From Burkholderia sp. Bp8992 (GTDB lineage Bacteria > Pseudomonadota > Gammaproteobacteria > Burkholderiales > Burkholderiaceae), in contig NZ_QTQI01000011.1 of NCBI RefSeq assembly GCF_003853705.1, forward strand, positions 160,338 through 224,337: a stretch of 64,000 nt of DNA. Reading direction: 5' to 3'. This document shows positions 7,968 through 17,140 of this stretch, one piece after another. The position numbers were made by a program, and so were the translations under genes. Each line of letters begins with the position of its first letter. Position 1 is the first letter of the stretch. The notes beneath the pieces are model-generated. The model was given only the letters and a program-made list of their open reading frames with translations. It had not been told where the DNA came from and did no database searches.

Positions 7968-9238
7968 AATCGCGATCGGACGCCATCGTCATCAGTGCAT
8001 TCGGCGCCGTCACGCCGCTCGGCGGCAGCTACGACGAACTGCATGCCGCGCTGCGTGAAGGCCGCTCCGGCATCCGGAAGATCGAGAAATTCGATTGCTC
8101 GACCTATACGACCCAGCACGCGGGCGTTCCCGACGAAGGCAACGAGCGCGTGCGCTGGCCTTCGTCGCGACGGATCGCGACCGAACAGCTGTACGGCGAT
8201 CTCGCCGCCGCGCGGCTGCTCGCGCAGGCGCCGTTCGTCGCGCGCGACTACGCGCCGGAGCGCGTCGGCTGCCTGGTTGGCGTCGACGTGCCGGCCACCG
8301 ACGTGCAGAGCGCGCTCGAGCTCGTCGAGAAGGTCAACGGCGACAAATCGCGCGACGCGCTGATCCGCGTGCTCGTGTCGCACATGCGCATGAGCGAGTT
8401 CGTGAGCGGCGACGCAACCTCCGTGTTCGGCGCGATTCATCGCCACATTCCGTTCAGCGGCTGCGCGCTCGCGCACGTGGGCCTGTGCTCCGCGTCGCTG
8501 CAGGCGATCGGCATGGGCATGCTCGCGCTGCGCCAAGGGCGGGTGGACGCCGCCATCGTCGGCGGCGTGTCGGGCAAGGTCAATCCGCTCAATCTCGCGC
8601 GGCTCGAATCGCTCGACGTGATCTCGACCGACCTGAATCTCGATCCCCGGCACCGGTCGCGGCCGTTCGACGTGCGTCGCTCGGGCTTCGTGCTCGCGGA
8701 AGGCGCGGTGCTGTTCCTGATCGAGCGCGAATCGGCGGTGCGCGCCCGGGGCGATACGCCGCTCGCGCGCGTGGCCGGCTACGGGGCAAGCCTGGCCGCC
8801 GAGCACATCGTCATCCCGCATCTGCAGTCGCTCGAGATGCGGCTCGCGATGCAGCGTGCACTCGACGATGCGGGCTGCGTGCCGGCCGATATCGACTACG
8901 TCAACGCGCACGGGACATCGACGGTGCTCAACGACAAGCACGAATCGGAGGCGATCCGCGCGATCTTCCCGACGCGGCCCGGGATGCCCGTCACCGCCAA
9001 CAAGTCGCAGCACGGCCACCTGATCGCGACGGCGGGCGCGATGGAAGTGCTGAACACGGCGATCGGGCTGCGGGAGCGCTTCATTCCGGCGACCATCAAC
9101 CTCGACGAGCAGGCGCAGGAGTGCCCCGTCAACGTGGTGCGCGCCCCGACACCGAGCGATGCACGGCGCGTGCTCAAGAATTCGTTCGGCATGGGCGGCC
9201 TCGCGGCCTCCCTCGTGCTGGAAGGAGCGGCCGCATGA
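7964..9238 (+). CDS. FabF-type beta-ketoacyl-ACP synthase
   Basis: The protein is 424 aa, typical of KAS II. The catalytic Cys-His-His set is intact: Cys175 in GLCSAS, His316 in YVNAHGTST and His352 in NKSQHGH. It condenses malonyl-ACP with the growing chain. Its start overlaps the stop of the degenerate partner by 4 nt, and its stop overlaps the next AMP-ligase start by 4 nt. The partner, ACP, reductase and dehydratase-like genes alongside make a self-contained type II elongation system. Confidence 0.88.
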   Translation: MKSRSDAIVISAFGAVTPLGGSYDELHAALREGRSGIRKIEKFDCSTYTTQHAGVPDEGNERVRWPSSRRIATEQLYGDLAAARLLAQAPFVARDYAPERVGCLVGVDVPATDVQSALELVEKVNGDKSRDALIRVLVSHMRMSEFVSGDATSVFGAIHRHIPFSGCALAHVGLCSASLQAIGMGMLALRQGRVDAAIVGGVSGKVNPLNLARLESLDVISTDLNLDPRHRSRPFDVRRSGFVLAEGAVLFLIERESAVRARGDTPLARVAGYGASLAAEHIVIPHLQSLEMRLAMQRALDDAGCVPADIDYVNAHGTSTVLNDKHESEAIRAIFPTRPGMPVTANKSQHGHLIATAGAMEVLNTAIGLRERFIPATINLDEQAQECPVNVVRAPTPSDARRVLKNSFGMGGLAASLVLEGAAA

Positions 9239-10701
9239 AGTTCGCGTCGCTGCTTGCACGGGACGCGAACTGGCAGATCGTGCTGCACGGGGCGCGCCTG
9301 ACGGCGGAAGACCTGCGCGCGCGGCTCAGGGCTGCCCGGCGCGCGCTCGGTACGCTGGAGCCGCACCTGCGCGGGCGCGGTTGCCTGATCGCGGTCGGCT
9401 TCTCGGGGTTCGACTATTTCCTGTTCACGCTGCTCGCGTCGACGCTCGGCTGCCGGATCGTCCTGTGCGACCCGAAGATGCTGTCCGCCGCGCTGCGCCA
9501 GTACCGGCTCGATGCGCTCGCGGTCGTCGCGACGCGGTCGATCGCGTGCGACGGGCCGCCGGTCGTCGTGCTCGACCCGGCCATGGCCGATGCCGAAGCG
9601 TCCGGGCCCGATACGTTCGCGTGGGCCGACCCCGGCGCGCCGCGCGCGCAGATCGTCTTCATGACGTCGGGCACGACGAGCGCGCCGAAGCTCGTCGTCT
9701 ACGACGAAGCGCAGCTCGTCGAGAATGCGCTGGCGGTCGGCCGCTATCTGGGCGTGCAGCCCGGCGACGGCGTGCTGTGCATGTTCCCCACGCACTACAT
9801 GTACGGCTTCTCGACGATGATGAACGGCCTGCTGGCCGGCGCGACCGTCTGGCTCGAACGGGCGTCGCTGACCGCGCACGAGGTACTCGGCTACCTGGGC
9901 AGCGGCCGGATCCGCTTCGTGCCGCTGATCCGCAGCATTGCCGAGCGCGTGTGCGACCTGGCCGAGGCGACGCCGGGCATGCGGTTCGACGGAATCGTCG
10001 TGCTCAATGCATCCGACCGCATCTACGCGGCGCAGGTGCGCCGCCTGCTCGCGCTCGGCGCCTGCGTGTGGAACAACTTCGGCCAGACCGAATCGGGGCC
10101 GCGAATCTTCGCGCTGCCGCTCACGCCGGACGACCTGCCGCACGTCGATTCGTACTGCTTCGAAGGCGTCCTCGCGCCGGGCCGCCCGATCGATCCGCGC
10201 ATCGAGCTGTCGATCGTCGACGCGCAGGGCCGGCCGTGCGCGCCCGGCGAGCCCGGCCATCTGCTTTACCGCACGCCGTATGCGATGCACGGCTATCTGC
10301 TGCCCGACGGCAGCCTGCGGCGGTTCACGACGCTGGAATCCGGCGACCTGGTGTTCCGCCGCGACGACGGCGTGGTGTTCTGGGTCGGCCGCCGGGACGA
10401 GACGGTCAAGTGCAACGGCCGGCTCATCAACGTCAGCCTGCTGCACCAGCATTTCGATGCGTACGACGACATCGCGAAGAGCTATTTTCTCGCCGATCCG
10501 CAGACCGGCGCGCTGACGGTGTTCGTCGTGCCCGGCCTGACGCCGGCCGGCGCGGACGTGGATTTCAAGGCACGCATCCTGAGCCGCTACCGGGCCGCGT
10601 TCCCGCTGTATCCGCGCATCGCCGACGTGCTGTTCGTCGATGACCTTCCGATCACGAGCACCGGCAAGATCTCATTGCGGCTCCTGCGCGAAAGCGCGTG
10701 A
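9235..10701 (+). CDS. acyl-CoA/ACP synthetase, AMP-forming (ANL superfamily)
   Basis: The protein is 488 aa. The core motifs of adenylate-forming enzymes are visible: A3 MTSGTTSAPK, A5 NNFGQTESGP, the SGDLVFR strand, A8 VGRRDETVKCNGRLIN and the C-terminal catalytic Lys in STGKIS. It should activate a carboxylic acid as the adenylate and transfer it to CoA or directly to the ACP encoded upstream. That could provide the starter unit or activate the finished chain. It overlaps the ketosynthase gene by 4 nt. Confidence 0.83.
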   Translation: MKFASLLARDANWQIVLHGARLTAEDLRARLRAARRALGTLEPHLRGRGCLIAVGFSGFDYFLFTLLASTLGCRIVLCDPKMLSAALRQYRLDALAVVATRSIACDGPPVVVLDPAMADAEASGPDTFAWADPGAPRAQIVFMTSGTTSAPKLVVYDEAQLVENALAVGRYLGVQPGDGVLCMFPTHYMYGFSTMMNGLLAGATVWLERASLTAHEVLGYLGSGRIRFVPLIRSIAERVCDLAEATPGMRFDGIVVLNASDRIYAAQVRRLLALGACVWNNFGQTESGPRIFALPLTPDDLPHVDSYCFEGVLAPGRPIDPRIELSIVDAQGRPCAPGEPGHLLYRTPYAMHGYLLPDGSLRRFTTLESGDLVFRRDDGVVFWVGRRDETVKCNGRLINVSLLHQHFDAYDDIAKSYFLADPQTGALTVFVVPGLTPAGADVDFKARILSRYRAAFPLYPRIADVLFVDDLPITSTGKISLRLLRESA

Positions 10702-10726
10702 CCGCGGCCTGAACCAGGAGCCCACG

Positions 10727-11962
10727 ATGTCCGAGCGCACGACCCGCTTCGATTCCTCCGCCGTGAGCGAAGCGCTTTCGTACGATGCCCGCTATGCGCG
10801 TTTGCTGCCGGCGGGCGTGGCCAGCTACGCGGCTTTCCGCTCGCAGGTCACGATCGAGACGGCCGACGACCTGAAGCGGCGCGTGCTGGACCGCCTCGAT
10901 CACGACGGTCTCGCCGGCGCGACGTTCTACACCACGTCGGGCACGAGCGGCGAGGTCAAGCTGCTGCTCAACGCACCGGCGCGCAAGCGGCCCGACACGT
11001 CCTACGGCCGGGCGCTCGCGAACGCGCTGGCGGGCACGGCGATCGCGCCGACCGACCGGGTGGCGAACCTGTTTACCGCTGGCGGCTTTTCCACGCTGTA
11101 CGACGGCGTGAACCGGCTGCTGGAAGCGATCGGCGCGAACGTACTCCCGATCGGGCGGCTGGACGCATACGGTGCCGATTTGCCCGCGATGCTGAACCTG
11201 ATCGGCCGCGCCCGCCCCAACGTCCTGGTCGGCACGCCGACGAGCGTGCTGCAATGCCTGCGGCTGCTCGACGCGTACGGCGTCGATCTCGACGTGACGA
11301 AGATCCTCTACACCGGCGAGGCGTTCACGGAGCGCAAGCGCGCGATCGTGCAGCGGCGCTGGCGCGATGCCGCATTCTTCGGGCTGTACGGCGCGACCGA
11401 AACGGGCTTTCTCGGCTATCACACGCCGCGCTGCGCGGAAGGGCATTACCACGTGCTTGACGACTGGTTCTTTCTCGAAGAGGAGGACGGGCAACTCCTC
11501 GTGACGAGCCGCGCGAACCCGGGCCTCGCGATGCTGCGCTATCGGATCGGCGATCGCGTGCGCGTCGGGCCGTCGGTGCGCTGCACGTGCGGCGAGGGCG
11601 GCTCGGTCGTCGTGCTGCAGGGCCGGACCGATCAGCGCTTCAAGTTCGCGGGCAACCTGGTCAGCACCGAGCTGCTGGCGCAACGGCTGGCGGCGTGCGC
11701 CGGCCGTCCGCTCGATTGCCAGTTTCGCTTGGCCGTCGACACGCACGGGCGCGACTGCCTGACGGTCGCGCTGGATCTGGGCGGCGACGAGCTCGCGCCG
11801 CTCGCGTCGCGGCTCGCGGGCGCGCTGCTCGAGATCGAGGACGTGCGCGAATGCATCGACAAGGGCGAGGGCCGCCTCGACGTGCTCGGTCGCGACGCCT
11901 TGCGCTTCTCCGCGCGCCAGAAGCTGCCGCGCCTGATCGACGAGAGGCATGCCCATGTCTGA
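10727..11962 (+). CDS. PaaK-like adenylate-forming enzyme
   Basis: The protein is 411 aa. It has a P-loop-like motif FYTTSGTSGEVK and the A5-type motif LYGATETG, followed by a Cys-containing stretch RCTCGEGG like that in phenylacetate-CoA ligases. It belongs to the PaaK branch, distinct from the preceding ANL enzyme, so the cluster activates two different acids or uses one enzyme as a ligase and one for chain release. The start at 10727 follows an AGGAG site. Its stop lies within the first codons of the MATE gene. Confidence 0.75.
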   Translation: MSERTTRFDSSAVSEALSYDARYARLLPAGVASYAAFRSQVTIETADDLKRRVLDRLDHDGLAGATFYTTSGTSGEVKLLLNAPARKRPDTSYGRALANALAGTAIAPTDRVANLFTAGGFSTLYDGVNRLLEAIGANVLPIGRLDAYGADLPAMLNLIGRARPNVLVGTPTSVLQCLRLLDAYGVDLDVTKILYTGEAFTERKRAIVQRRWRDAAFFGLYGATETGFLGYHTPRCAEGHYHVLDDWFFLEEEDGQLLVTSRANPGLAMLRYRIGDRVRVGPSVRCTCGEGGSVVVLQGRTDQRFKFAGNLVSTELLAQRLAACAGRPLDCQFRLAVDTHGRDCLTVALDLGGDELAPLASRLAGALLEIEDVRECIDKGEGRLDVLGRDALRFSARQKLPRLIDERHAHV

Positions 11963-13418
11963 CGATCGCGCTACCGTCGCGTCTGCCGCGTCTGCCGCGT
12001 CTGCCGCGACCTCGACGTCCGCCGCGTTGGCTTCGACGCGCGCGTCGCGGGCCGACCGCATGCGGCAGTTCGCGGCCGAAGTGCGTGCGACCTGGCTGAT
12101 GCTCTATCCGATGGTGCTGTCGTCGATCTTCGGCTACTGCATGACGCTGTTCGACTATCGCTGGATTCGCGACCTGCCGGCGGAGGACATGGCGCTGCTC
12201 GCGCTCGTCAACGGCAGCGTGGCGACGTTCCTGTTCCTGCTCGGCAAGAGTTTCGAGGAGTCGTTCGTCGCGGTGTTCGCCAAGGCGCCGCGCGAGGACC
12301 AGGGCCGGCTGTTCGTGCAGAGCCTGGTGTTCGCGGGCGCGATCGGCGCGCTGGTCGTGCTGGCGCTGATCGGCACGCGGGTGCCGCTGATGACGTTCAT
12401 TTCCGGCGGCCATTTTCACGGCGAACGCATGTTCAGCTACTACGCGCTCGTGATCGGCAGCTTTCCGCTCACGCTGCTCAGCACCGCGCTTTCCGCGGCG
12501 ATGCGCACGTACGGCGACACCAAGTCGCCCGCCCGCATCAGCATCGCATGCGGCGTGGTCAACAACATCCTCGATCCGCTGCTCGTGTTCGGGCTGTTCG
12601 GCCAGCATCCGTCGCTGCAGCTGTTCGGCCTCGCGCTGACCTCGTGGATCACCAAGAGCCTGTATCTTGGCTGGTGTGTCCGCTGCATCCGCCCGCGGCT
12701 GCGCCGCGAGCAGGTCGTGCTGCCGCGCCCCGGCGTGGAATGGCCGACGCAGCGCCGGCTGCTGCACATCTTCCTGCCCTCGGCCGCACTCGAGGCGCTG
12801 ACCTTTCTCGCGAATACCGCCGTCTATTCGCTGATCGCCCGCTACGGCGTGCGCGCGATCGGTGGTTACGGCATCGGCTTCGAGCTGATGACGATCGGAT
12901 TCATCCTCATCAAGGGCCTGAGCATGGTGTTCATGATCCGGATCGGCCATCTCGTGCGCAGCCGCGCGCCGTCCCGTGCGGCCCTGCAGTCGGTGATGCT
13001 GCTGGGCGTGCTGTTCACCGCGGCGATCAGCATCGCGTTCTTCCTGCTGCGCTCGCTCGCGCTGCGTTTTCTCGCGTCCGACGTCGGCGTGATCGCGGTT
13101 GCGACCGCGCTGCTCGACTACGTGCCGCTGTTCATTTTCAGCTATCTGCTGACGAACCTCGTGACGGGCTGCTTCCAGATTCTCGAACGCCCGGCGCGCG
13201 CGATGGCGCTCGGGCTGTTCTTTTCATGGATCGTCACCCCGGGTGCGATCTACTTCGGCGTCACGCACCATCTCGCGCTCACCCAGCTGTTCGCGCTGCT
13301 CGCGGGTGTGAGTGTCGTGCGCCAGGCCGTGTACCTGACGATTTTCCTGCGGCTCATGCGCAGGCTCGGCGCCGCGCCGGCCGCAGCTCCGGCCGGCGCG
13401 CGCCCCGCAGCCGGATGA
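11955..13418 (+). CDS. MATE-family efflux transporter
   Basis: The protein is 487 aa with about twelve hydrophobic segments arranged as two halves. The first half begins near TWLMLYPMVLSS, and the loop RTYGDTKSPARIS is typical of MATE proteins. The family exports organic compounds by H+ or Na+ antiport across the inner membrane. ATG at 11955 is preferred over ATG at 11949 because GAGAGG then sits seven bases upstream. The position inside the cluster suggests it exports the product or a precursor. Its N-terminal tail is a low-complexity Ala/Ser/Thr stretch encoded partly by a 9-bp tandem repeat. Confidence 0.85.
   Translation: MSDDRATVASAASAASAATSTSAALASTRASRADRMRQFAAEVRATWLMLYPMVLSSIFGYCMTLFDYRWIRDLPAEDMALLALVNGSVATFLFLLGKSFEESFVAVFAKAPREDQGRLFVQSLVFAGAIGALVVLALIGTRVPLMTFISGGHFHGERMFSYYALVIGSFPLTLLSTALSAAMRTYGDTKSPARISIACGVVNNILDPLLVFGLFGQHPSLQLFGLALTSWITKSLYLGWCVRCIRPRLRREQVVLPRPGVEWPTQRRLLHIFLPSAALEALTFLANTAVYSLIARYGVRAIGGYGIGFELMTIGFILIKGLSMVFMIRIGHLVRSRAPSRAALQSVMLLGVLFTAAISIAFFLLRSLALRFLASDVGVIAVATALLDYVPLFIFSYLLTNLVTGCFQILERPARAMALGLFFSWIVTPGAIYFGVTHHLALTQLFALLAGVSVVRQAVYLTIFLRLMRRLGAAPAAAPAGARPAAG
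11979..12005. repeat. 9-bp tandem repeat, three copies
   Basis: GCGTCTGCC is repeated three times without interruption. Because the unit is a multiple of three, changes in copy number would only lengthen or shorten the Ala-Ser-Ala tail at the MATE transporter N-terminus. Confidence 0.85.
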
Positions 13419-13462
13419 TTCCACGACCGTTGTACCCCTAGACCTCACGACTGGAGACCTGC

Positions 13463-14134
13463 ATGCGTACCAACACCCCCGCCGAAGTCAACGCCGACAC
13501 CTACGATCACTATGTCGACACGTTCACGCTCGAATGGAACCGCAATCTGGTGCAGCGCGTCGAGCACGAGCTCGCGCAGCGGCGCATCGCGTCGGGCAGC
13601 TTGCTCGATGTCGGCACCGGTACCGCGCGTACGCTGATAGAGCTGGCCCGCGTCCCGTCGCTCGCGCCGCTGGGCTTCGTCGGCGTCGACTACTACGACG
13701 ACATGGTGCAGCGCGCCGAACAGAACGTGCGCGCGGAAGGGCTGGAAGGACGGATCGCGATCCGCGCCGGCGATGTCCACGCGCTGCCGTTCGACGACGG
13801 CACGTTCGTCGCGGTGATCGGTCGTTCGGTCGTGCATCACTGGGCCGACCCGGTCGGCGCGTACCGTGAGATCTTCCGCACGCTGGCGCCCGGCGGTTTC
13901 GCGCTGATTCACGAACCCTGCAGCGATCCGGCGCCGGAGGCGCTCGCGTTCTTCAACGAGCGGCGCGCGGCCGCGGGCGTTCATCCGGTTCATCTCGACG
14001 GCAAGTTCACGGTCGCGGAATCGGTCGGGCACCTGCATGAAGCCGGTATCGGCGAGCACGCCAGCGTATCGAAGGGGGCGGGGATGCTCGCGATCGGCTT
14101 CGAGGTGCTGATCGCGAAACCGGCAAAGCAGTAA
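13463..14134 (+). CDS. class I SAM-dependent methyltransferase
   Basis: The protein is 223 aa. Motif I is LLDVGTGTARTL, the acidic residue after strand 2 is in FVGVDYYDDM, and motif II/III follow in HALPFDDGTF and LAPGG. This is the UbiE/Methyltransf_11 type that methylates small molecules. GGAG lies eight bases before the ATG. It lies 44 nt after the MATE gene in the same orientation and probably decorates the cluster product. The substrate cannot be told. Confidence 0.82.
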   Translation: MRTNTPAEVNADTYDHYVDTFTLEWNRNLVQRVEHELAQRRIASGSLLDVGTGTARTLIELARVPSLAPLGFVGVDYYDDMVQRAEQNVRAEGLEGRIAIRAGDVHALPFDDGTFVAVIGRSVVHHWADPVGAYREIFRTLAPGGFALIHEPCSDPAPEALAFFNERRAAAGVHPVHLDGKFTVAESVGHLHEAGIGEHASVSKGAGMLAIGFEVLIAKPAKQ

Positions 14135-14148
14135 GCGGAGCATTGCCG

Positions 14149-15321
14149 ATGCGAACCGATCACGACCTGCCGGCGCCGGACGCCGCCCGTCCGCGCGCCG
14201 CACGCGACGAAGGCGAGATCGATGCGGTGTCGATCTCGCCCGACCGGCTGTCGGTACGCGGCGTCGATCTGCTGCAGCTGATCGAATCCGTCGATTTCAC
14301 TGCCGCGATCCTGCACGTGCTCACGGGCCGGATGCCGGACGCGGGCGACGTGCGCGCCCTCGACCGCGCACTGGCGGCGCGGCTGGCCGACGACGGGCCG
14401 ACCGACGACGGCCTGCTCGCCGCGCAATTGGCCCGCCGTCAGCGCCGGCCCGAGGTGTTCCTGGTCTCGGCGATCGCGGCCGGGCTGGCCGCCGGGCCGC
14501 AGGCGCGGCCGGTTGCGTGGCCCGACGCGTTGTCGGGCATCGGGCAGGACGACGACGTGGCGACGGGCCTGGGCATCGTCGCCGTATTGCCGCGCCTGCT
14601 GGCGGCGTGGCGCGCGGTGGACGACGAGGCGCCGGTTCGGCCTCGGCCGACGGACGCCGCGCGCGGTTTCAGCGCATCGGTGCTGGACTGCCTGTGCGGC
14701 GGAGAATCGCGCGACGCACAGGCCCGACTGTTCGACGTGCTGCTGGTGGCGCTGCATGGCGGCTTCGGTCTCGTCGCGCCGACCATCGCACTGCCGCGCT
14801 TCTCGGCGAGCACCTACGCGAGCATCGACCTGAACCTGATCGCGGGCATGACGGGCAGCGGTTCCGCGCACGTGGGCGCGTGCAGCGACGCGACGCGGTT
14901 TTTCGCGAGCCTCGTCGGCCGGCCTTCCGCGGAGATTCGCGATCGCGTCGCGCAGCGCGTGCAGGTGGGCGACCGGATTCCCGGCTTCGGTCATCCGCTG
15001 CTCGAGTGCGATCCGCGGCCGGCCGCGCTCGAGCGCCACGCGGTGCGGCTGGGAGTCGACGGCGCGGCGTTCGATGCGTACCGGGCCGTATGCGGCGCGA
15101 TGCAGGACCTGCGCGGACTGCCGCCGAACATCGACTCGGCCGCCGCGGCGATCCTGCTCGAACTGGGCGTGCCCGCCGTGCTGGCCACGCCGGTGTTCCT
15201 GTTTGCGCGGATGCCGACGATGCTCGCGCACGCGTTGCAGAAGCGGGCGCATCCGCCGTTCGGCCAGACCCGGCCGGTCGCGCGCGAACGCCTTGCCGCG
15301 CTGCCGAAGGCCTGGATCTGA
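14149..15321 (+). CDS. citrate synthase-like enzyme
   Basis: The protein is 390 aa. Three segments match the catalytic regions of citrate/2-methylcitrate synthases: SGSAHVGACSDA (first His), PGFGHPLLECDPRP (second His) and PPNIDSAAAAIL (catalytic Asp). The Arg that follows the second His in the usual GHRVY motif is Pro here, so the oxoacid substrate may differ. Its place in an acyl-chain cluster suggests condensation of an acyl-CoA or acyl-ACP with an oxoacid to an alkylcitrate-like product. ATG at 14149 is chosen because GGAG is eight bases away. Confidence 0.75.
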   Translation: MRTDHDLPAPDAARPRAARDEGEIDAVSISPDRLSVRGVDLLQLIESVDFTAAILHVLTGRMPDAGDVRALDRALAARLADDGPTDDGLLAAQLARRQRRPEVFLVSAIAAGLAAGPQARPVAWPDALSGIGQDDDVATGLGIVAVLPRLLAAWRAVDDEAPVRPRPTDAARGFSASVLDCLCGGESRDAQARLFDVLLVALHGGFGLVAPTIALPRFSASTYASIDLNLIAGMTGSGSAHVGACSDATRFFASLVGRPSAEIRDRVAQRVQVGDRIPGFGHPLLECDPRPAALERHAVRLGVDGAAFDAYRAVCGAMQDLRGLPPNIDSAAAAILLELGVPAVLATPVFLFARMPTMLAHALQKRAHPPFGQTRPVARERLAALPKAWI

Positions 15322-15368
15322 CGCCGGCTCGCCGGCGCCCCTCAACCCGAGATTGGATCGACACCGAC

Positions 15369-16238
15369 ATGCTGACCAACCTGCCGCTTGCACCGCATTG
15401 CGCGGCCAACGATACCCAGCACCGCATCGACTTCGTGAAGACGCAGATCCATCGCTGGATCGACGAGATGTTCGTCTCGCCCGACCGGCACGATCTGCGC
15501 GCGTGTTTCGCGAAGACGCTGCTGATCCGCAACTACCTGCTGTCTCCGGTGCTCGACGCGAACGAGACCGAGCGCTTCCTGCGCGACGCGACGGTGCGCG
15601 AGTACATGAAGCGCTTTCAGGCGCTGTCGCTCGACAACGAGGTCCGCTTCGAGCGGCAGATGAGCGACGTGCTGCGCGCCGGGCCGTCGAGCGAAGGGTT
15701 GCTGCTGATCATCAAGGAATACTACGCGGAGATCTACCGGCTGCTCGCGAGAACCGAGATCTTCCTGTCGGACATGTCTGCCGGCTCGACGGTGGCGATG
15801 GTCGGCTCCGGCGGGATGCCGCTGTCGCTCCTGTTCATGCAGTCGTTCAGCGGCGCCCGCATCGTTGGGCTGGATATCAGCGAGGAATCGCTCAGAACCG
15901 GCGAGCGGTTCGTCGATCACCTGTGCGCATCGCACCCGGCGCGTTATCGCCGAGCGGCGATTGAGATGGTTCACGCGGATGGCGCGGTGTACGACTACGG
16001 CGCATGCGACATTGTTATCCTGTCGATTCACATCGAGAACAAGGTGGAGATCGTCGAACGGATTATTGAGACGGCGCCGCGCGATCGCCGCGTGATCGTG
16101 ATCGAGCGGCAGGTGCAGGGGCTCGGACAGTATTTCTATCCGAACTACGGGTTCGATTCGGCCGGACTGCCGCTCGTGAAGCTGGCCACGCTGTGCTCGT
16201 CGCTGCTGGTGAGCACGGCCTATCAGCTCGACTGGTAG
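15369..16238 (+). CDS. Rossmann-fold SAM methyltransferase, possibly nicotianamine-synthase-like
   Basis: The protein is 289 aa. An all-helical N-terminal part of about 120 residues precedes a SAM-binding fold whose glycine loop is MVGSGGMPLSLLFM, with the acidic residue in IVGLDISEES. The GSG-x-P/M-LP-like loop and helical N-domain recall nicotianamine synthases (aminobutyrate transferases using SAM), but I cannot exclude an ordinary methyltransferase. It lies between the citrate-synthase-like and acetyltransferase genes, all in one direction. Confidence 0.6.
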   Translation: MLTNLPLAPHCAANDTQHRIDFVKTQIHRWIDEMFVSPDRHDLRACFAKTLLIRNYLLSPVLDANETERFLRDATVREYMKRFQALSLDNEVRFERQMSDVLRAGPSSEGLLLIIKEYYAEIYRLLARTEIFLSDMSAGSTVAMVGSGGMPLSLLFMQSFSGARIVGLDISEESLRTGERFVDHLCASHPARYRRAAIEMVHADGAVYDYGACDIVILSIHIENKVEIVERIIETAPRDRRVIVIERQVQGLGQYFYPNYGFDSAGLPLVKLATLCSSLLVSTAYQLDW

Positions 16239-16247
16239 GAGGGCGGG

Positions 16248-16823
16248 ATGACGACGAGCGAGATTCGTTCCGGCGGAATCGGCCTGTTCCATGCGTGGGA
16301 GCGGCAGGTGCTCGCGCTGTACATGGACGCGTTTACGACGGGGCCATATGCCGGGCACTACCTGGACGAGGCGGCGGAGCGCGGCTGGATCTACGGACTG
16401 TTCACCAAGCATGCCGCGCGTTGCCATCTGTGGGCGGCCGGCGACACGCTGGCCGGTTTCCTGCTGTCCGCCGATGCGGGCTACGACCGCAAATTGCCGG
16501 TGTCGCTGCGCGCGACGCTCGGCGACGGGCCCGTAATGTCGATCGCCGAGCTGGCGGTTGCCCCGGACTGGCGTTCGCGCGGGCTCGGCGAGGCGCTGGT
16601 GCGGCACTGCGTCGGCGAGGCGGCGCCCGGCTATCGCGACATCATCGTGCGCAGCAACGGCAATGCGCTTGCGGCGCACCGACTCTACCGGCGGCTCGGG
16701 TTCGAGCCTTTCGGCTCGGTGCGGGTGCCGAACGAGATGAGCGAGATGCTCGGCGACGGGCGACGCGGCGTCGAGTGGGTCGACAAGCAGTATTTCCGCT
16801 ATAAAGTGACTGGCGATGGCTGA
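16248..16823 (+). CDS. GNAT-family N-acetyltransferase
   Basis: The protein is 191 aa. The GNAT core is recognisable: the motif D/A strand MSIAELAVAPDWRSRGLGEALV with the acetyl-CoA pyrophosphate loop RSRGLG, then the motif B region LYRRLGFEPFG. It transfers an acyl group from CoA to an amine. It starts nine bases after the preceding stop and closes the plus-strand biosynthetic cluster. The substrate is unknown. Confidence 0.78.
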   Translation: MTTSEIRSGGIGLFHAWERQVLALYMDAFTTGPYAGHYLDEAAERGWIYGLFTKHAARCHLWAAGDTLAGFLLSADAGYDRKLPVSLRATLGDGPVMSIAELAVAPDWRSRGLGEALVRHCVGEAAPGYRDIIVRSNGNALAAHRLYRRLGFEPFGSVRVPNEMSEMLGDGRRGVEWVDKQYFRYKVTGDG

Positions 16824-17140
16824 CCGCTAGGACCGGAGCAAAAAGAAGGACACGCAGCGATCTCTATCTGTCCACACACAAGGTTGTGGCAACTTGTCCG
16901 CATCCGAGCGGATACGGAAAAAGAGACAGGGGGCGACTTTGCTTGCGGTTCCGACCGGCACGCCGGCAAGGACGCCCAGTGGACGTCGGCGCCGGTTGGA
17001 CGATTCGGCCCCCAATCGCTGCCGTATGCGCAAGCAGCGATCTTTATCACCGCAGCAGATAAACGTATCCGAATCGCTTCGTTGACGCGCGCCGGCACGC
17101 CCTCGTAGATTCGCGTTTTGACCGAATCAGGGGCCGTGCC
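16824..17140. other. 317-bp gap with an imperfect palindrome
   Basis: No gene was found. An inverted repeat, ATCCG-AG-CGGAT with further flanking symmetry, covers 16898-16917. There is no T-run after it on the plus strand, so it is more likely an operator than a terminator. The gap separates the biosynthetic cluster from the organosulfur island and should contain the promoter of the dioxygenase gene at 17141. Confidence 0.35.

Noticed and set aside
4850-16823. Aryl polyene or polyyne (cepacin-like) cluster
   Set aside because: No MMPL exporter, glycosyl/acyltransferase set or thioesterase as in aryl polyene clusters, and no fatty-acid desaturases as in polyyne clusters.
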